In this document: piece by piece, positions 29,101 to 36,570 of the stretch
Numbering within the stretch: position 1 is the first letter of the stretch
How the letters are laid out: the number at the start of each line of letters is the position of its first letter
Assembly: GCF_901538265.1 (NCBI RefSeq)
Contig: NZ_LR593886.1
Coordinates: forward strand, 6,407,738-6,471,737
DNA length: 64,000 nucleotides
From: Gemmata massiliana
GTDB lineage: Bacteria > Planctomycetota > Planctomycetia > Gemmatales > Gemmataceae
Reading direction: 5' to 3'
Notes under the pieces: model-generated
Databases searched by the model: none
The model's input: the letters and a program-made list of their open reading frames with translations, nothing else
What the model was told of the DNA's origin: nothing
Made by a program: the position numbers and the translations under genes

Positions 29101-29411
29101 AAGAGAAGCTACGCGCGCTGACCACGATTCACGATCTGCAAGCTATCAAGCTGATTCCGGACGTGATCGAGGCCATCGCCGATCCGACCGCGCTCCCACG
29201 CGAGAGCGACACGGGGTGGGGGTTTGTCGGGCACCAAGCGGCGACCGTAATGTGCGAGCTGGCACGAGTGCTGGACGGTACCGACCGGCGCGGGCGCCGG
29301 GACTACACGTTCCACGACGACCAGTACAAGGGCGGCGAGAAGCTCAAGGAACTCGGGCGCTTGGAAGAGGTCCGCAAGAACTGGTCACGCTGGCACATCG
29401 ACCGGAAGTGA
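26112..29411 (+). CDS. ECF-type sigma factor fused to membrane anchor and TIGR03067 domains
   Basis: ATG 26112 follows GGAGG by five bases; the open frame upstream is non-coding. 1,099 residues. Residues about 15-185 are a sigma-70 protein: region 2 (FATLVERHGPVVLDVARAVL, DAEDVFQASFLVLAR) and region 4 (LPDALRAPVLLCHLEGLTLD, AAARLELSRSTLRRHLDRAR). One membrane helix follows (MKLGLLLVATFSTVGVVLAG, about 257-279). The rest should be outside the cytoplasm: three TIGR03067-like units (LQGAWTVTGDD, LQGTWYPIALEFDG, ITGLWEFVKAEKG) and a HEAT-like tail. This is a sigma factor with built-in sensor architecture, known from Gemmata-type planctomycetes; signal unknown. Confidence 0.85.
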   Translation: MADAHALARLATLAHTGLPDHALLNRFASDRDECAFATLVERHGPVVLDVARAVLRHAQDAEDVFQASFLVLARNASTIRTRTSIGCWLHGVARRIALKARRSRMRRARHEAVPHATVSVPGDELTWGEVRVLIHDELARLPDALRAPVLLCHLEGLTLDEAAARLELSRSTLRRHLDRARAVLRQRLARRGLAAAAITFPTSISNAVPPLTVLETARSAVRFAAGFAEPTRAVELANGAMSAMTAMRMKLGLLLVATFSTVGVVLAGIQMGTGPQKADLPTAPAPVAKPADKPLAKSETDDEKLQGAWTVTGDDSPFEVGAKWVFKNGRLERPGEKNAPKPEAELNTWYKLDPKQNPRTIDLTYQLGTDGPVVFTEKGIYAIEGNELKFCTVASGKERPKSFSKAMGRTLILKREPPAKATFLEQREGKPPMRTVFVSLELTNTRSEPVWLLIRYSGDKPLPESGKFLATENIPQAFVGDRYAIAKGSETSEVVRVSFIGGFQAFYLAPESTVRFDRYPIECWKDVDQIEVWEVPALRVNGNTVLEEWLPYRTKSDINVRVPADAPATNLDWDARTAKSRTDYPKERVEFVRAEPVRKWLLPIKKPEKTPLEALQGTWYPIALEFDGLQKTGDALNASLGEMEIKGDTIAQSFGDYERQSKIKIDATTNPKSFDLLEHPTDAEEKRGGKRTGLGIYDLTGDTLTMAVSGEGVRPTGFKTTADSKFAVYTYTRKPPAKPEKAPPEFVSGEATLYLGREGLDGAPEDTAKKQIPDKAVLAKFLACFPELGRGKEAPNPGGLKANITFRFTDKEGKSITVYSTWTEWSEGQGVWPVKTNLMKLTGELFERPILIDRGTITGLWEFVKAEKGGQNENLPLIVLRAIGDKLILGGNDKLVWDNKWGINYAIDPSKSPKEIDLVFLDGAERRLRHGIYTVKDNALMICFDTNGKNRPTEFNTTKSRDHSLWVFKRWSTETTPASATGDLDKLRKKLRSGTPEEKLRALTTIHDLQAIKLIPDVIEAIADPTALPRESDTGWGFVGHQAATVMCELARVLDGTDRRGRRDYTFHDDQYKGGEKLKELGRLEEVRKNWSRWHIDRK

Positions 29412-29418
29412 GCACTTG

Positions 29419-29508
29419 GTGAACCCCGCCCACAAGGGCGGTGGGTGTAAGCACGCAACCGAACCCGCCCTGCTGCGTTCCACCCCCACCCTCGCGGGCG
29501 GGGTTCAC
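29419..29508. repeat. Palindromic repeat between convergent genes
   Basis: GTGAACCCCGCC (29419-29430) and GGCGGGGTTCAC (29497-29508) are perfect inverted arms. Inner arms GGTGGGTG and CACCCCCACC add to the fold. Placed between the convergent sigma-factor and hemC genes it could act as a two-way terminator, but there is no U-tract. Confidence 0.65.
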
Positions 29509-29550
29509 GGGCTTCATGACCGCCAGCCGGCCACTCGCCCGAGCAATTCC

Positions 29551-30462
29551 CTACAGAACCTCGTTCGCGCCCTCGGCCAGCAGCATCGCGGCGAGTTCCT
29601 GACCGAGCGCGAGCGGGGCGCTCGCCAGCCCGGAGTGCGTCGCGACGATCCGGCGCTTCCCGTCGGTCGAGAGCACGGCCCCGCGCACCGTGAGCACGCC
29701 GTCGAGCACCTTCGACGTGGTCCCGATGGGCACGAGGCACCCGCCCCCGAGTGCGTAGAGCATCGCGCGCTCGGCCTGCACCCGGGCGAGCGTGTCCGGG
29801 CAGCGCAACTGCGTGACGAGGCTCTTCGTTTCCGCGTCGTCGGTGCGGCACTCCAACCCGATGGCCCCCTGCCCCACCGCCGGCAGCATCCAGCCCGCGT
29901 CGAGGATCTCGGTGATCCGGTCCGCCAGCCCGAGCCGCACGAGACCCGCCTCAGCGAGGATGATGGCGTCGAGGTTCTGCTCGTCGAGCTTCCGCAACCG
30001 CGTGTCGACGTTCCCGCGCAGGTCGAGCAGGTTCAGGTCCGGGCGCCGGTTCAGCACCTGTGCCCGGCGCCGCAAACTGCTCGTGCCCACGGTCGCGCCG
30101 CGCGGCAGGTCGTCGAACCGCTTGTGCTTCCGCGAGACGAAGGCGTCCCCGGTCGGTCCGCGTGCCGGCACCGCGACGAGTTCGAGTTGCGGTTCGGGGA
30201 TCGTGGGGAGGTCTTTGAGGCTGTGGACGGCCACGTCCGCGCGCCCGTCGAGCAGCGCGCTCTGAATGGCCTTCGTGAACACCCCGAACCCGCCCATCGC
30301 GGAGAGCGCGGACGCCTGATCGCGGTCGCCGTGCGTCTCGATCAGCACCAACTCGACCGCACGCGGCGCGGCAACGGGTCGCAGTTTGTCGGCGATGTAG
30401 TTGGCCTGCCAGAGCGCGAGCGGGCTGCCGCGCGTGCCGAGTCGAAGGGGGGCGGTACTCAT
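29551..30462 (-). CDS. hemC: Hydroxymethylbilane synthase (porphobilinogen deaminase)
   Basis: 303 residues from ATG 30462. It joins four porphobilinogens into hydroxymethylbilane in tetrapyrrole synthesis. Motifs: LRLGTRGSPLALWQAN, HGDRDQ, GVFTKAIQSALLDGRADVAV, HSLKDLPT, VGTSSLRRRAQ, LRGNVDTRLRKL, LPAVGQGAIGLE, and the dipyrromethane-cofactor Cys in ALGGGCLVPIG. Its ATG overlaps the stop of the upstream HIT gene (ATGA), so the two are translationally coupled. Confidence 0.97.
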   Translation of the reverse strand: MSTAPLRLGTRGSPLALWQANYIADKLRPVAAPRAVELVLIETHGDRDQASALSAMGGFGVFTKAIQSALLDGRADVAVHSLKDLPTIPEPQLELVAVPARGPTGDAFVSRKHKRFDDLPRGATVGTSSLRRRAQVLNRRPDLNLLDLRGNVDTRLRKLDEQNLDAIILAEAGLVRLGLADRITEILDAGWMLPAVGQGAIGLECRTDDAETKSLVTQLRCPDTLARVQAERAMLYALGGGCLVPIGTTSKVLDGVLTVRGAVLSTDGKRRIVATHSGLASAPLALGQELAAMLLAEGANEVL

Positions 30463-30938
30463 GCGCTCGGCGCTCCGTTGGTCGTGAACCAGGTGCGGAG
30501 CCGGGCGACCGCCTCGGCGCGCGGCACGGTGCCCGTTTCCAGGCGCTGTTTTTCGTCCGCACTGGTGTCGGCCCCGGCGAGCGCGAACCACACCGGCCGC
30601 AGGCGCTCGGGGTCGCTGATGTCGCGCGGGAAGATGTGCCAGTGCAGGTGCCGCACCTGGTTCCCGAGCAGTTCGTAGTTCAGCTTGTGCGGGCGGAAGC
30701 AGGCCTCGATCGCTTCGGCGAGCCGGGCCATCTCGTCAAGAAACGCGGTTCGCTTCGGACCGAGCTGACTGAGTTCGCTCGCGTGCTCGCGCGCGACGAG
30801 GAGGCAGTACCCGGTGTAGTGCTGCCACGGCCCGAGGAGCGCGACAGAATTGGGGAACTGCCAGACGATTTCGCCTTCCGGCCAGCCCTTCGGGTCGGCA
30901 AGCTTCTGGCAAAAGGGGCAGGTCGGATCGTGTGCCAT
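30459..30938 (-). CDS. HIT domain protein
   Basis: 159 residues from ATG 30938. It belongs to the histidine-triad superfamily of nucleotide hydrolases/transferases: CPFCQKL near the N-terminus (a possible zinc site) and the active-site HLHWHIFPRD near residue 105. The substrate is probably a nucleoside phosphoramidate or dinucleotide. Overlaps hemC by four bases. There is no obvious pathway link to heme synthesis. Confidence 0.88.
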   Translation of the reverse strand: MAHDPTCPFCQKLADPKGWPEGEIVWQFPNSVALLGPWQHYTGYCLLVAREHASELSQLGPKRTAFLDEMARLAEAIEACFRPHKLNYELLGNQVRHLHWHIFPRDISDPERLRPVWFALAGADTSADEKQRLETGTVPRAEAVARLRTWFTTNGAPSA

Positions 30939-30969
30939 GCGGTTATCGTAATGGGGGCACACAAAGAAG

Positions 30970-30997
30970 AAAGCCCCGGTCAAGCGACCGGGGCTTT
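30970..30997 (-). terminator. Rho-independent terminator after the TPM gene
   Basis: AAAGCCCCGGTC-AAGC-GACCGGGGCTTT is a perfect 12-bp stem with a 4-base loop; on the minus strand it continues into CTTCTTTGTG. It closes the TPM transcription unit before the HIT-hemC pair. Confidence 0.9.
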
Positions 30998-31025
30998 CAC
31001 AGTTAGTCGTTACCAGCGGACGGGG

Positions 31026-32102
31026 TTAGAAGTCGCCACCACCGAAATCACCACCGCCGCCACCGAAATCACCACCGCCGCCGTAGTCACCGCCCCCACC
31101 GTAATCGCCACCACCGCCGTAGTCACCACCACCACCACTGTAGTCCCCGCCACCGTCGTAATCACCACCAGCGCCCGCGTCGCCACTGAAGTCACCGTCG
31201 CCGGCCGCGGTGTCGTTACCACCATAGTCATTGTTCGAGTAGCCGTCGTTCGCGTAGGCGTCGCTCCCGTGGCTGTAGTGGGTGCCGAACATGCTGTCGT
31301 AGAGGTACATCCCGGCCATCGCGCCGAACAACCCACCGAACAGCGCGGTTCCGAACCCGCCACCGCCGCCGTAGTACCCGCCACCGCCGCCGTAGTACCC
31401 GCCGCCACCGGTGAGCGCGCGAATCAGGCCCACGACCAGCCAGATACAGAGCAGAACGCACAGACCCAAGCAGATCCAGCCCCCGATGCTCATACCGGCC
31501 TTCTTTGCTGTTTGATGATTTGTGGTCGTGGTCCCGGTCGCCCCGGCCACGACGGTATCCTTCAGGTCGCTGATGACGTAATCAATCGCCGACGCCAGCG
31601 CCTCATCGCGGAGCTTGAACTGCTCCGTCTCGGGCTTGTCCTTGGCCCCGCGGAACGAATTCAGGAAGAGGTCGCGGAGCTTCTGTTCATTGTCGTTAGA
31701 GAACCCGCGGTCGCGGGTCGTCTTGTCCGCGATCACTTCGACGTGACCGGGACTACGGCACACGAGGACGTAAATTCCCTTGGCCTTATCGCCCGTTGCT
31801 AGCTCTTCGGCCCATTTCCGAAAGAATTTGGCCTTTTCGCCCTTTTCCTCCGGCAGTGTTTTGCCCGCGGGAAGAGTCGAATGTGTGTCAATGGTGACCA
31901 TCAACCCGTGGTCGAATTGGGTGTTACCCATTCGGGATTTTGCTTTATCGATTCCGCTGCTCGTGAACAACGAGCCGCCGTCGTACACGTGCAGCGTGCC
32001 CGCTTTCGGCGCCGTCTTTGAAGCGAGCGCTGTGGTCGGGGTCGCGAGCAGCCCGCCGACCAGCGCGGCCGCTGTCGCCAAACTCGTCGTCAACCTGTTC
32101 AT
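31026..32102 (-). CDS. TPM domain membrane protein with Gly/Asp-rich tail
   Basis: ATG 32102 follows AAGGAG; 358 residues with a signal peptide (MNRLTTSLATAAALVGGLLA). Residues about 35-185 form a TPM (TLP18.3/Psb32/MOLO-1) domain: [49 protein letters not shown] membrane helix at about 205-230 (GWICLGLCVLLCIWLVVGLI) leads to a tail of repeats such as GGGDYGGGG ending GGDFGGGDF, as in YgcG-type proteins. Likely anchored in the membrane with the TPM domain outside; function not established. Tandem paralogue of the next gene. Confidence 0.85.
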   Translation of the reverse strand: MNRLTTSLATAAALVGGLLATPTTALASKTAPKAGTLHVYDGGSLFTSSGIDKAKSRMGNTQFDHGLMVTIDTHSTLPAGKTLPEEKGEKAKFFRKWAEELATGDKAKGIYVLVCRSPGHVEVIADKTTRDRGFSNDNEQKLRDLFLNSFRGAKDKPETEQFKLRDEALASAIDYVISDLKDTVVAGATGTTTTNHQTAKKAGMSIGGWICLGLCVLLCIWLVVGLIRALTGGGGYYGGGGGYYGGGGGFGTALFGGLFGAMAGMYLYDSMFGTHYSHGSDAYANDGYSNNDYGGNDTAAGDGDFSGDAGAGGDYDGGGDYSGGGGDYGGGGDYGGGGDYGGGGDFGGGGGDFGGGDF

Positions 32103-32171
32103 TGCGTCTCCTTGTGGTAGCGGGGCGGTGCATGGCAAGCGACCAGCCACAAGCTCCGTATCACATTCTAC

Positions 32172-32747
32172 CTACTTGGCCGTTCCCTTCAGGACGCTCG
32201 ACACGTAATCAGCCGCGCCCGAAAGGGCCTTGTCTCGGATCTTGAACTGCTCCTCGTCGGACTTCCCGTCCTTCTTTGCTTGGCCCGCTTCTTTGAACGA
32301 TGCCAGCAGGATGTCGCGGAGCTTCTGCTCGTTCTCGTTCGTGAACCCGCGGTCCCGCGTGGCCTTGTCCACGAGAACCGTCACGTACCCCGGGCTGCGG
32401 CACACGAGAACGTAGACGCCCTTCGCCTTATCCAGTGCCGCTTCGGACTTCGCCCAGTTCGTGAAGAATTTGGCCTCTTCGCCCTTTTCCGGGGGCGTCT
32501 TGTCTTTCGGGATCGATGCAAACGTTTCAACCGTCAGAGCCGTTTCGCGCTCGAAGACCGTTTTGCCCACCGCGGCCTTTGCCCTGTCGATGGCGCCGTT
32601 GGTAAACAGCGATCCGCCGTCGTACACGTGCAGCGCGCCGGGCTTCTTTGCCGGCTCTTTTCTCGGCTGTGCCGATACGGGAAGCGTCAGCAACCCGCCC
32701 ACCAGCACGGCAAAAACGGGTCCGAGACCGCCGAAAAGCTGAATCAT
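32172..32747 (-). CDS. TPM domain secreted protein
   Basis: 191 residues, ATG preceded by GAGGGGG, with a signal peptide ([16 protein letters not shown]). It shares [40 protein letters not shown] and [19 protein letters not shown] with its neighbour, from which it differs by lacking the membrane helix and Gly-rich tail. A soluble periplasmic partner or diverged duplicate of that protein. Divergent from hslV. Confidence 0.85.
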   Translation of the reverse strand: MIQLFGGLGPVFAVLVGGLLTLPVSAQPRKEPAKKPGALHVYDGGSLFTNGAIDRAKAAVGKTVFERETALTVETFASIPKDKTPPEKGEEAKFFTNWAKSEAALDKAKGVYVLVCRSPGYVTVLVDKATRDRGFTNENEQKLRDILLASFKEAGQAKKDGKSDEEQFKIRDKALSGAADYVSSVLKGTAK

Positions 32748-32950
32748 CGGACCCCCTCAAGTTCGCGACGGTCGAACGACTCCTCAAGAGCCTGTCGCAT
32801 TCTATCTCATCGCGGGCCGCGTGCGGTGGCAAATCGCCCCGGGTTTCGCGGCCCGTATCATATCCTGAACGCCCCGCGAGGATGAGGCCCGTTGCCGTCC
32901 CCTCGTTTGTGGGTCTGAGTTGTATTCGCCGCCCCCGGAGCAATCTTAAC

Positions 32951-33487
32951 GTGTCCCGAATTCGCGCTACAACTATTTTAGCAGTTAGAACTTCCAGCGG
33001 GGCCGCGATCGGCGGCGACGGGCAGGTTACGCTCGGCAACATCGTCATGAAGGCCGACGCCCGCAAGGTCCGCAAACTGTACGACGGCCAGGTGCTCGCC
33101 GGGTTCGCGGGTGCCGCCGCGGACGCTTTCAGCCTGCTCGATCGGTTCGAGCAAAAACTCCGCGATTTCCAGGGTTCCGTGCCAAAAGCCGCGACCGAAC
33201 TGGCGAAGGAATGGCGGACGGACCGCGTGCTGCGCCGACTGGAAGCGATGCTCGTGGTCCTCGATCGCGAACACTTGCTACTCGTGAGCGGCACCGGCGA
33301 CGTGATCGCGCCGACCGACAACGTCCTGGCGATCGGGTCCGGCGGCCCCTACGCGCTGGCCGCGGCCCGTGCGCTGATGGCACACACGCAACTGAAGCCG
33401 GCCGAATTGGTGCGAGCCGGACTGGAGATCGCGGGCGACTTGTGCATCTACACGAACCGGAACATCGACGTACAGGAACTCAATTAA
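32951..33487 (+). CDS. hslV: ATP-dependent protease subunit HslV
   Basis: GTG start; 178 residues. Peptidase of the HslVU proteasome-like complex; the catalytic Thr is exposed after removal of a short leader, here MSRIRA before TTILAVR. Other marks: [44 protein letters not shown] and [14 protein letters not shown]. The six-residue leader is longer than the single Met of the E. coli enzyme. hslU follows after a 148-bp gap filled by a palindromic repeat. Confidence 0.95.
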   Translation: MSRIRATTILAVRTSSGAAIGGDGQVTLGNIVMKADARKVRKLYDGQVLAGFAGAAADAFSLLDRFEQKLRDFQGSVPKAATELAKEWRTDRVLRRLEAMLVVLDREHLLLVSGTGDVIAPTDNVLAIGSGGPYALAAARALMAHTQLKPAELVRAGLEIAGDLCIYTNRNIDVQELN

Positions 33488-33507
33488 GAGCCAGGCAGCG
33501 AAGACAG

Positions 33508-33602
33508 CCACGGATGAACGCGGATCAGCGCAGATTAGAACAGAAGAGTGAATTCAACGTAATCTGTTTCTTGAATCTGCGTTTATCTGCGTTCATCCGC
33601 GG
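33508..33602. repeat. Palindromic repeat inside the hslV-hslU gap
   Basis: CCACGGATGAACGCGGATCA at the left and TATCTGCGTTCATCCGCGG at the right form inverted arms of about 29 bases with about four or five mismatches. They are the same family as the arms at 9000-9296. A transcript through it would form a hairpin in the operon. Confidence 0.8.
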
Positions 33603-33635
33603 CGCGTTTTGCTTCTTGCTTTCGGAAGGAACGGC

Positions 33636-34982
33636 ATGGCTGATTCAATGACCCCGAAGCAGATCGTGGCCGAGTTGGACAAGTACATCGTCGGGCAGGC
33701 GGCCGCGAAGAAGGCCGTCGCGGTGGCGATCCGCAACCGCTGGCGCCGGCAGCAGCTCCCGGCCGAGTTGCGGGCCGACGTGACGCCCAAAAACATCATC
33801 CTCATCGGGCCGACCGGCGTCGGCAAAACCGAGATCGCCCGGCGCCTCGCGTCGCTCGTGGGTGCGCCGTTCATCAAGGTCGAGGCGACCAAGTTCACCG
33901 AGGTCGGCTACGTCGGGCGCGACGTGGAGAGCATCATCCGCGACCTGACCGAGGCCGCGATCGGGCTCGTGCGCCAGGAGATGCGCGGCACTGTGCGCGA
34001 GAAGGCGCAGGAGAAGGTCACCGAGCGCCTGCTCGATCTGCTCGTTCCGATGCCGAAGAACACCCCGTGGGAACCGGAGCAGGAAAAAGAGGAACTGGAG
34101 CGCCGGCAGCGTACACGCGACAAGATGAAGGCGAAGCTCGAAGCGGGCGAATTGGAAGACCGCGTGGTTGAACTAACCGTCGAGCAAAAGGCCACGCCGG
34201 TACAGATCTTCTCCAACCTCGGCATGGAGAACATGGACGTCGACTTGCAGGGCATGTTCGACAAGATGATGCCGAAGAACACGCAGCCGCGCCAGCTCCC
34301 AGTGAAGGACGCACGCAAGGTGCTGCTCGAACAGGAAACCGAGTTACTCATCGACCGCGCCGCGGTGGTCGAGCAAGCGGTGGACCGCGTCGAGAACCAC
34401 GGCATCGTCTTCCTCGACGAAATCGACAAGGTGTGTGCCCCGGGAGCGGGTCACGGGCCGGACGTGTCGCGCCAGGGCGTGCAGCGCGACCTGCTCCCCG
34501 TGGTCGAGGGCACCACCGTGAACACGAAGCACGGTCCGGTGCGCACGGACCACATCCTGTTCATCGCGGCCGGGGCGTTTCACGTGTCGAAGCCCGCGGA
34601 CCTGATGCCCGAACTCCAGGGCCGGTTCCCGATCCGCGTGGAACTCACCGACCTCACGAAACCGGACTTCCTCCGCGTGCTTACGGAACCGAAGCACGCG
34701 CTCCCGAAACAGTACGCGGAGCTACTCAAAACCGAGGGCGTGGACCTGGAGTTCACACGCGACGGACTGGAAGCACTGGCGGACATCGCGTTTGATGTGA
34801 ACCGCTCGAACCAGAACATCGGCGCGCGCCGGCTCCACACGGTCATCGAGAAAGTGGTGGAGGAGGTGAGTTTCAACGGCCCGGACCTGGCCGACAAGCG
34901 CGTGGTGATTGATGGCAAGTTCGTCCGCGACAAGCTCGGCCCCGTGGTCCAGCGCGAAGACCTGAGCAAGTTCATCCTGTGA
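33636..34982 (+). CDS. hslU: HslU, ATPase subunit of HslVU
   Basis: ATG 33636 follows GGAAGGA; an upstream ATG at 33609 is less likely. 448 residues. AAA+ unfoldase feeding HslV: MTPKQIVAELDKYIVGQ, Walker A GPTGVGKTE, GYVGRDVESIIRDL, an I-domain with coiled-coil-rich charged residues (about 110-240), Walker B IVFLDEIDK, sensor region PELQGRFPIRVEL, and the C-terminal LSKFIL that docks into HslV. Complete and intact. Confidence 0.97.
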   Translation: MADSMTPKQIVAELDKYIVGQAAAKKAVAVAIRNRWRRQQLPAELRADVTPKNIILIGPTGVGKTEIARRLASLVGAPFIKVEATKFTEVGYVGRDVESIIRDLTEAAIGLVRQEMRGTVREKAQEKVTERLLDLLVPMPKNTPWEPEQEKEELERRQRTRDKMKAKLEAGELEDRVVELTVEQKATPVQIFSNLGMENMDVDLQGMFDKMMPKNTQPRQLPVKDARKVLLEQETELLIDRAAVVEQAVDRVENHGIVFLDEIDKVCAPGAGHGPDVSRQGVQRDLLPVVEGTTVNTKHGPVRTDHILFIAAGAFHVSKPADLMPELQGRFPIRVELTDLTKPDFLRVLTEPKHALPKQYAELLKTEGVDLEFTRDGLEALADIAFDVNRSNQNIGARRLHTVIEKVVEEVSFNGPDLADKRVVIDGKFVRDKLGPVVQREDLSKFIL

Positions 34983-34989
34983 GCGCCAG

Positions 34990-35014
34990 CGCCCCGGCGC
35001 GCTTGGCCGGGGCG
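34990..35014. terminator. Hairpin between convergent genes
   Basis: CGCCCCGG and CCGGGGCG form an 8-bp GC stem 8 bases after hslU and 10 bases beyond the convergent neighbour's stop. No U-tract; bidirectional hairpin by position. Confidence 0.5.
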
Positions 35015-35023
35015 AAAGGGACA

Positions 35024-35692
35024 CTACCGCGGCCGGGAGAGGAGACGCTGAAGTTCCTTTAGGTTCTTCAGCCGGTCGGCCCGGTCCTCGTCCTTACAAC
35101 CGGGCACCCGCGTAGGCATTTGTTCGGTGACCAGTTCCGCCTCAACGAGTACCAGCGCCCGGTCCCGGTTCGCCACCATATTGTCGCTGTAGCGACTGGC
35201 TCCGAGTGAGCATTCGAGAACACCCGCGTAGGCTGTTAATTCGCTCTCAGTCCGCGGCTTCCCGACCGCGCGAAGAACTGCCTGGGCGGGATTCCAGTCG
35301 TCACCGTCCACGTCCCACCCGGGCTGGTGCGTCCTCAGCACCCAGTAGCACGGCTCGTCCAGACCGAGATCCTCGCTCCGAAACGGGTTGGGGTTTCTCA
35401 GCCGTAGCCGAATGTGTTCGACCAGGTATTCGGTGGCGGTGCGCCCGCCCACATCCCCCAGGGTCACGACTGCCTGCCACCGTTTCCCCTCGGGCAGCGA
35501 CTTGTCCTCGATGACGGCGATGAGCCGTTCTGCCAACTGGCGCCGGTCCTTCCGGAGTTCCCGGGCGATCTTGGCGAAGTCGGGCTCGGCGCGAGCCGGA
35601 ACGGGTGCCGGAGTCGCGGTTCCGACCACGAACCAACCCGCCACCAGAACGACGGCCAAACCGACCGCTGCACACCACGCTGTCCGACTCAT
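35024..35692 (-). CDS. Hypothetical membrane-anchored or secreted protein
   Basis: 222 residues, ATG with GGGAGG upstream. One N-terminal hydrophobic segment (AAVGLAVVLVAGWFVVGTAT) serves as signal or anchor, followed by a Pro/Ala linker and a helical domain (FAKIARELRKDRRQLAERLI; GKRWQAVVTLGDVGGRTATE) that looks HEAT-like. No family recognised. Four Cys residues could matter outside the cytoplasm. Single gene convergent with hslU. Confidence 0.65.
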   Translation of the reverse strand: MSRTAWCAAVGLAVVLVAGWFVVGTATPAPVPARAEPDFAKIARELRKDRRQLAERLIAVIEDKSLPEGKRWQAVVTLGDVGGRTATEYLVEHIRLRLRNPNPFRSEDLGLDEPCYWVLRTHQPGWDVDGDDWNPAQAVLRAVGKPRTESELTAYAGVLECSLGASRYSDNMVANRDRALVLVEAELVTEQMPTRVPGCKDEDRADRLKNLKELQRLLSRPR

Positions 35693-35897
35693 TGAAGCCT
35701 CCCTCGTCCCTGGAGCAGTGCCCTCAAAATGCGGCTAACCGCCTCTTGATTTCAGAGCGAACCCATCTTGTACCGCTCGACGCGGGATTATCCACAGCGA
35801 CCGCTCGACAATCAGGCACATTCCGCAAATCTTCTTCATTTCTTTTCGATCGCAACTGCACCGTCACGAAGACCTCAATTCGATCCCACAAAAAAAA

Positions 35898-35919
35898 AAG
35901 CAGGCACACGTGCCTGCTT
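35898..35919 (-). terminator. Rho-independent terminator
   Basis: AAGCAGGCAC-AC-GTGCCTGCTT followed on the minus strand by a run of about ten T. It ends the transcript of the gene at 35955-36491. Confidence 0.93.
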
Positions 35920-35954
35920 GCGGTACCGAGTTGTAACTGGCTCAACAGCGCCCG

Positions 35955-36491
35955 CTAGCGCAGTGACTTCACCCACTTCTCCAGCGCCTTCGCGTGCTCG
36001 GCCACGGTCACCGACGGCCCGCTGAGGCGGATGTGGTGCGTTTCGTCCTTCTCCTCAACGATCACCCAGATCACGCGCCAGTCTTCGAGTAGCGTCTCCT
36101 TCTTGTCCAGTGGGCGCTCCTTGTACTTCCATGTCCCGGTCACGTCGAGCACGTTCACGGTCGCGCCGGGCACCTCCCACTTCGCGGTCTTGCTGATGTC
36201 GTCGACCGTCTTGCCCTCGGGCGGCACGAACGTCGCCTTCCACTTGGGGAAGTTCTTGTCCGTACCCGGCAAGCTCTCGTTCATGATGCTCAGTTCGGCG
36301 TCCGGATGGTCCTTCGCGCCCGGAAGCTTGAACTGGTACGTGCGGAGCCGGTTCGACGGCTTCTCACTCTTCCAGTCGGCCGGGGCCGGCGCGGAGAGCT
36401 TGATGAGTTTCACCACGACGGGCTTGTCCTCGGCGCGGGCGCCTCCGGCGAGCACGAATATGGCAGCGAGACTGTATGTGGCACAGCGCAT
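35955..36491 (-). CDS. Secreted hypothetical protein
   Basis: 178 residues from ATG 36491 with AGAGG upstream; the longer frame upstream overlaps a terminator and is rejected. Signal peptide MRCATYSLAAIFVLAGGARA. The mature part (LSAPAPADWKSEKPSNRLRT, YQFKLPGAKDHPDAELSI, DVTGTWKYKERPLDKKE) resembles short planctomycete secreted proteins that have no assigned role. Lies between strong hairpins on both sides, so it is a single-gene unit. Confidence 0.7.
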   Translation of the reverse strand: MRCATYSLAAIFVLAGGARAEDKPVVVKLIKLSAPAPADWKSEKPSNRLRTYQFKLPGAKDHPDAELSIMNESLPGTDKNFPKWKATFVPPEGKTVDDISKTAKWEVPGATVNVLDVTGTWKYKERPLDKKETLLEDWRVIWVIVEEKDETHHIRLSGPSVTVAEHAKALEKWVKSLR

Positions 36492-36524
36492 GGTGAACCT
36501 CTGAGGTGATCGGGCACATTGAAC

Positions 36525-36554
36525 CGTACCACGGACCCACCGGTCCGTGGTACG
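36525..36554 (-). terminator. Hairpin after the CxxCH gene
   Basis: CGTACCACGGACC and GGTCCGTGGTACG form a perfect 13-bp stem with a 4-base loop, 16 bases after the stop of the large minus-strand gene. No marked U-tract. Confidence 0.75.
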
Positions 36555-36570
36555 AAACCCAAAATTGGCG

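Noticed and set aside
31030-31170. Short tandem repeats of CACCGCC type
   Set aside because: They encode the in-frame Gly/Asp/Tyr tail of the TPM protein; no array or mobile element.
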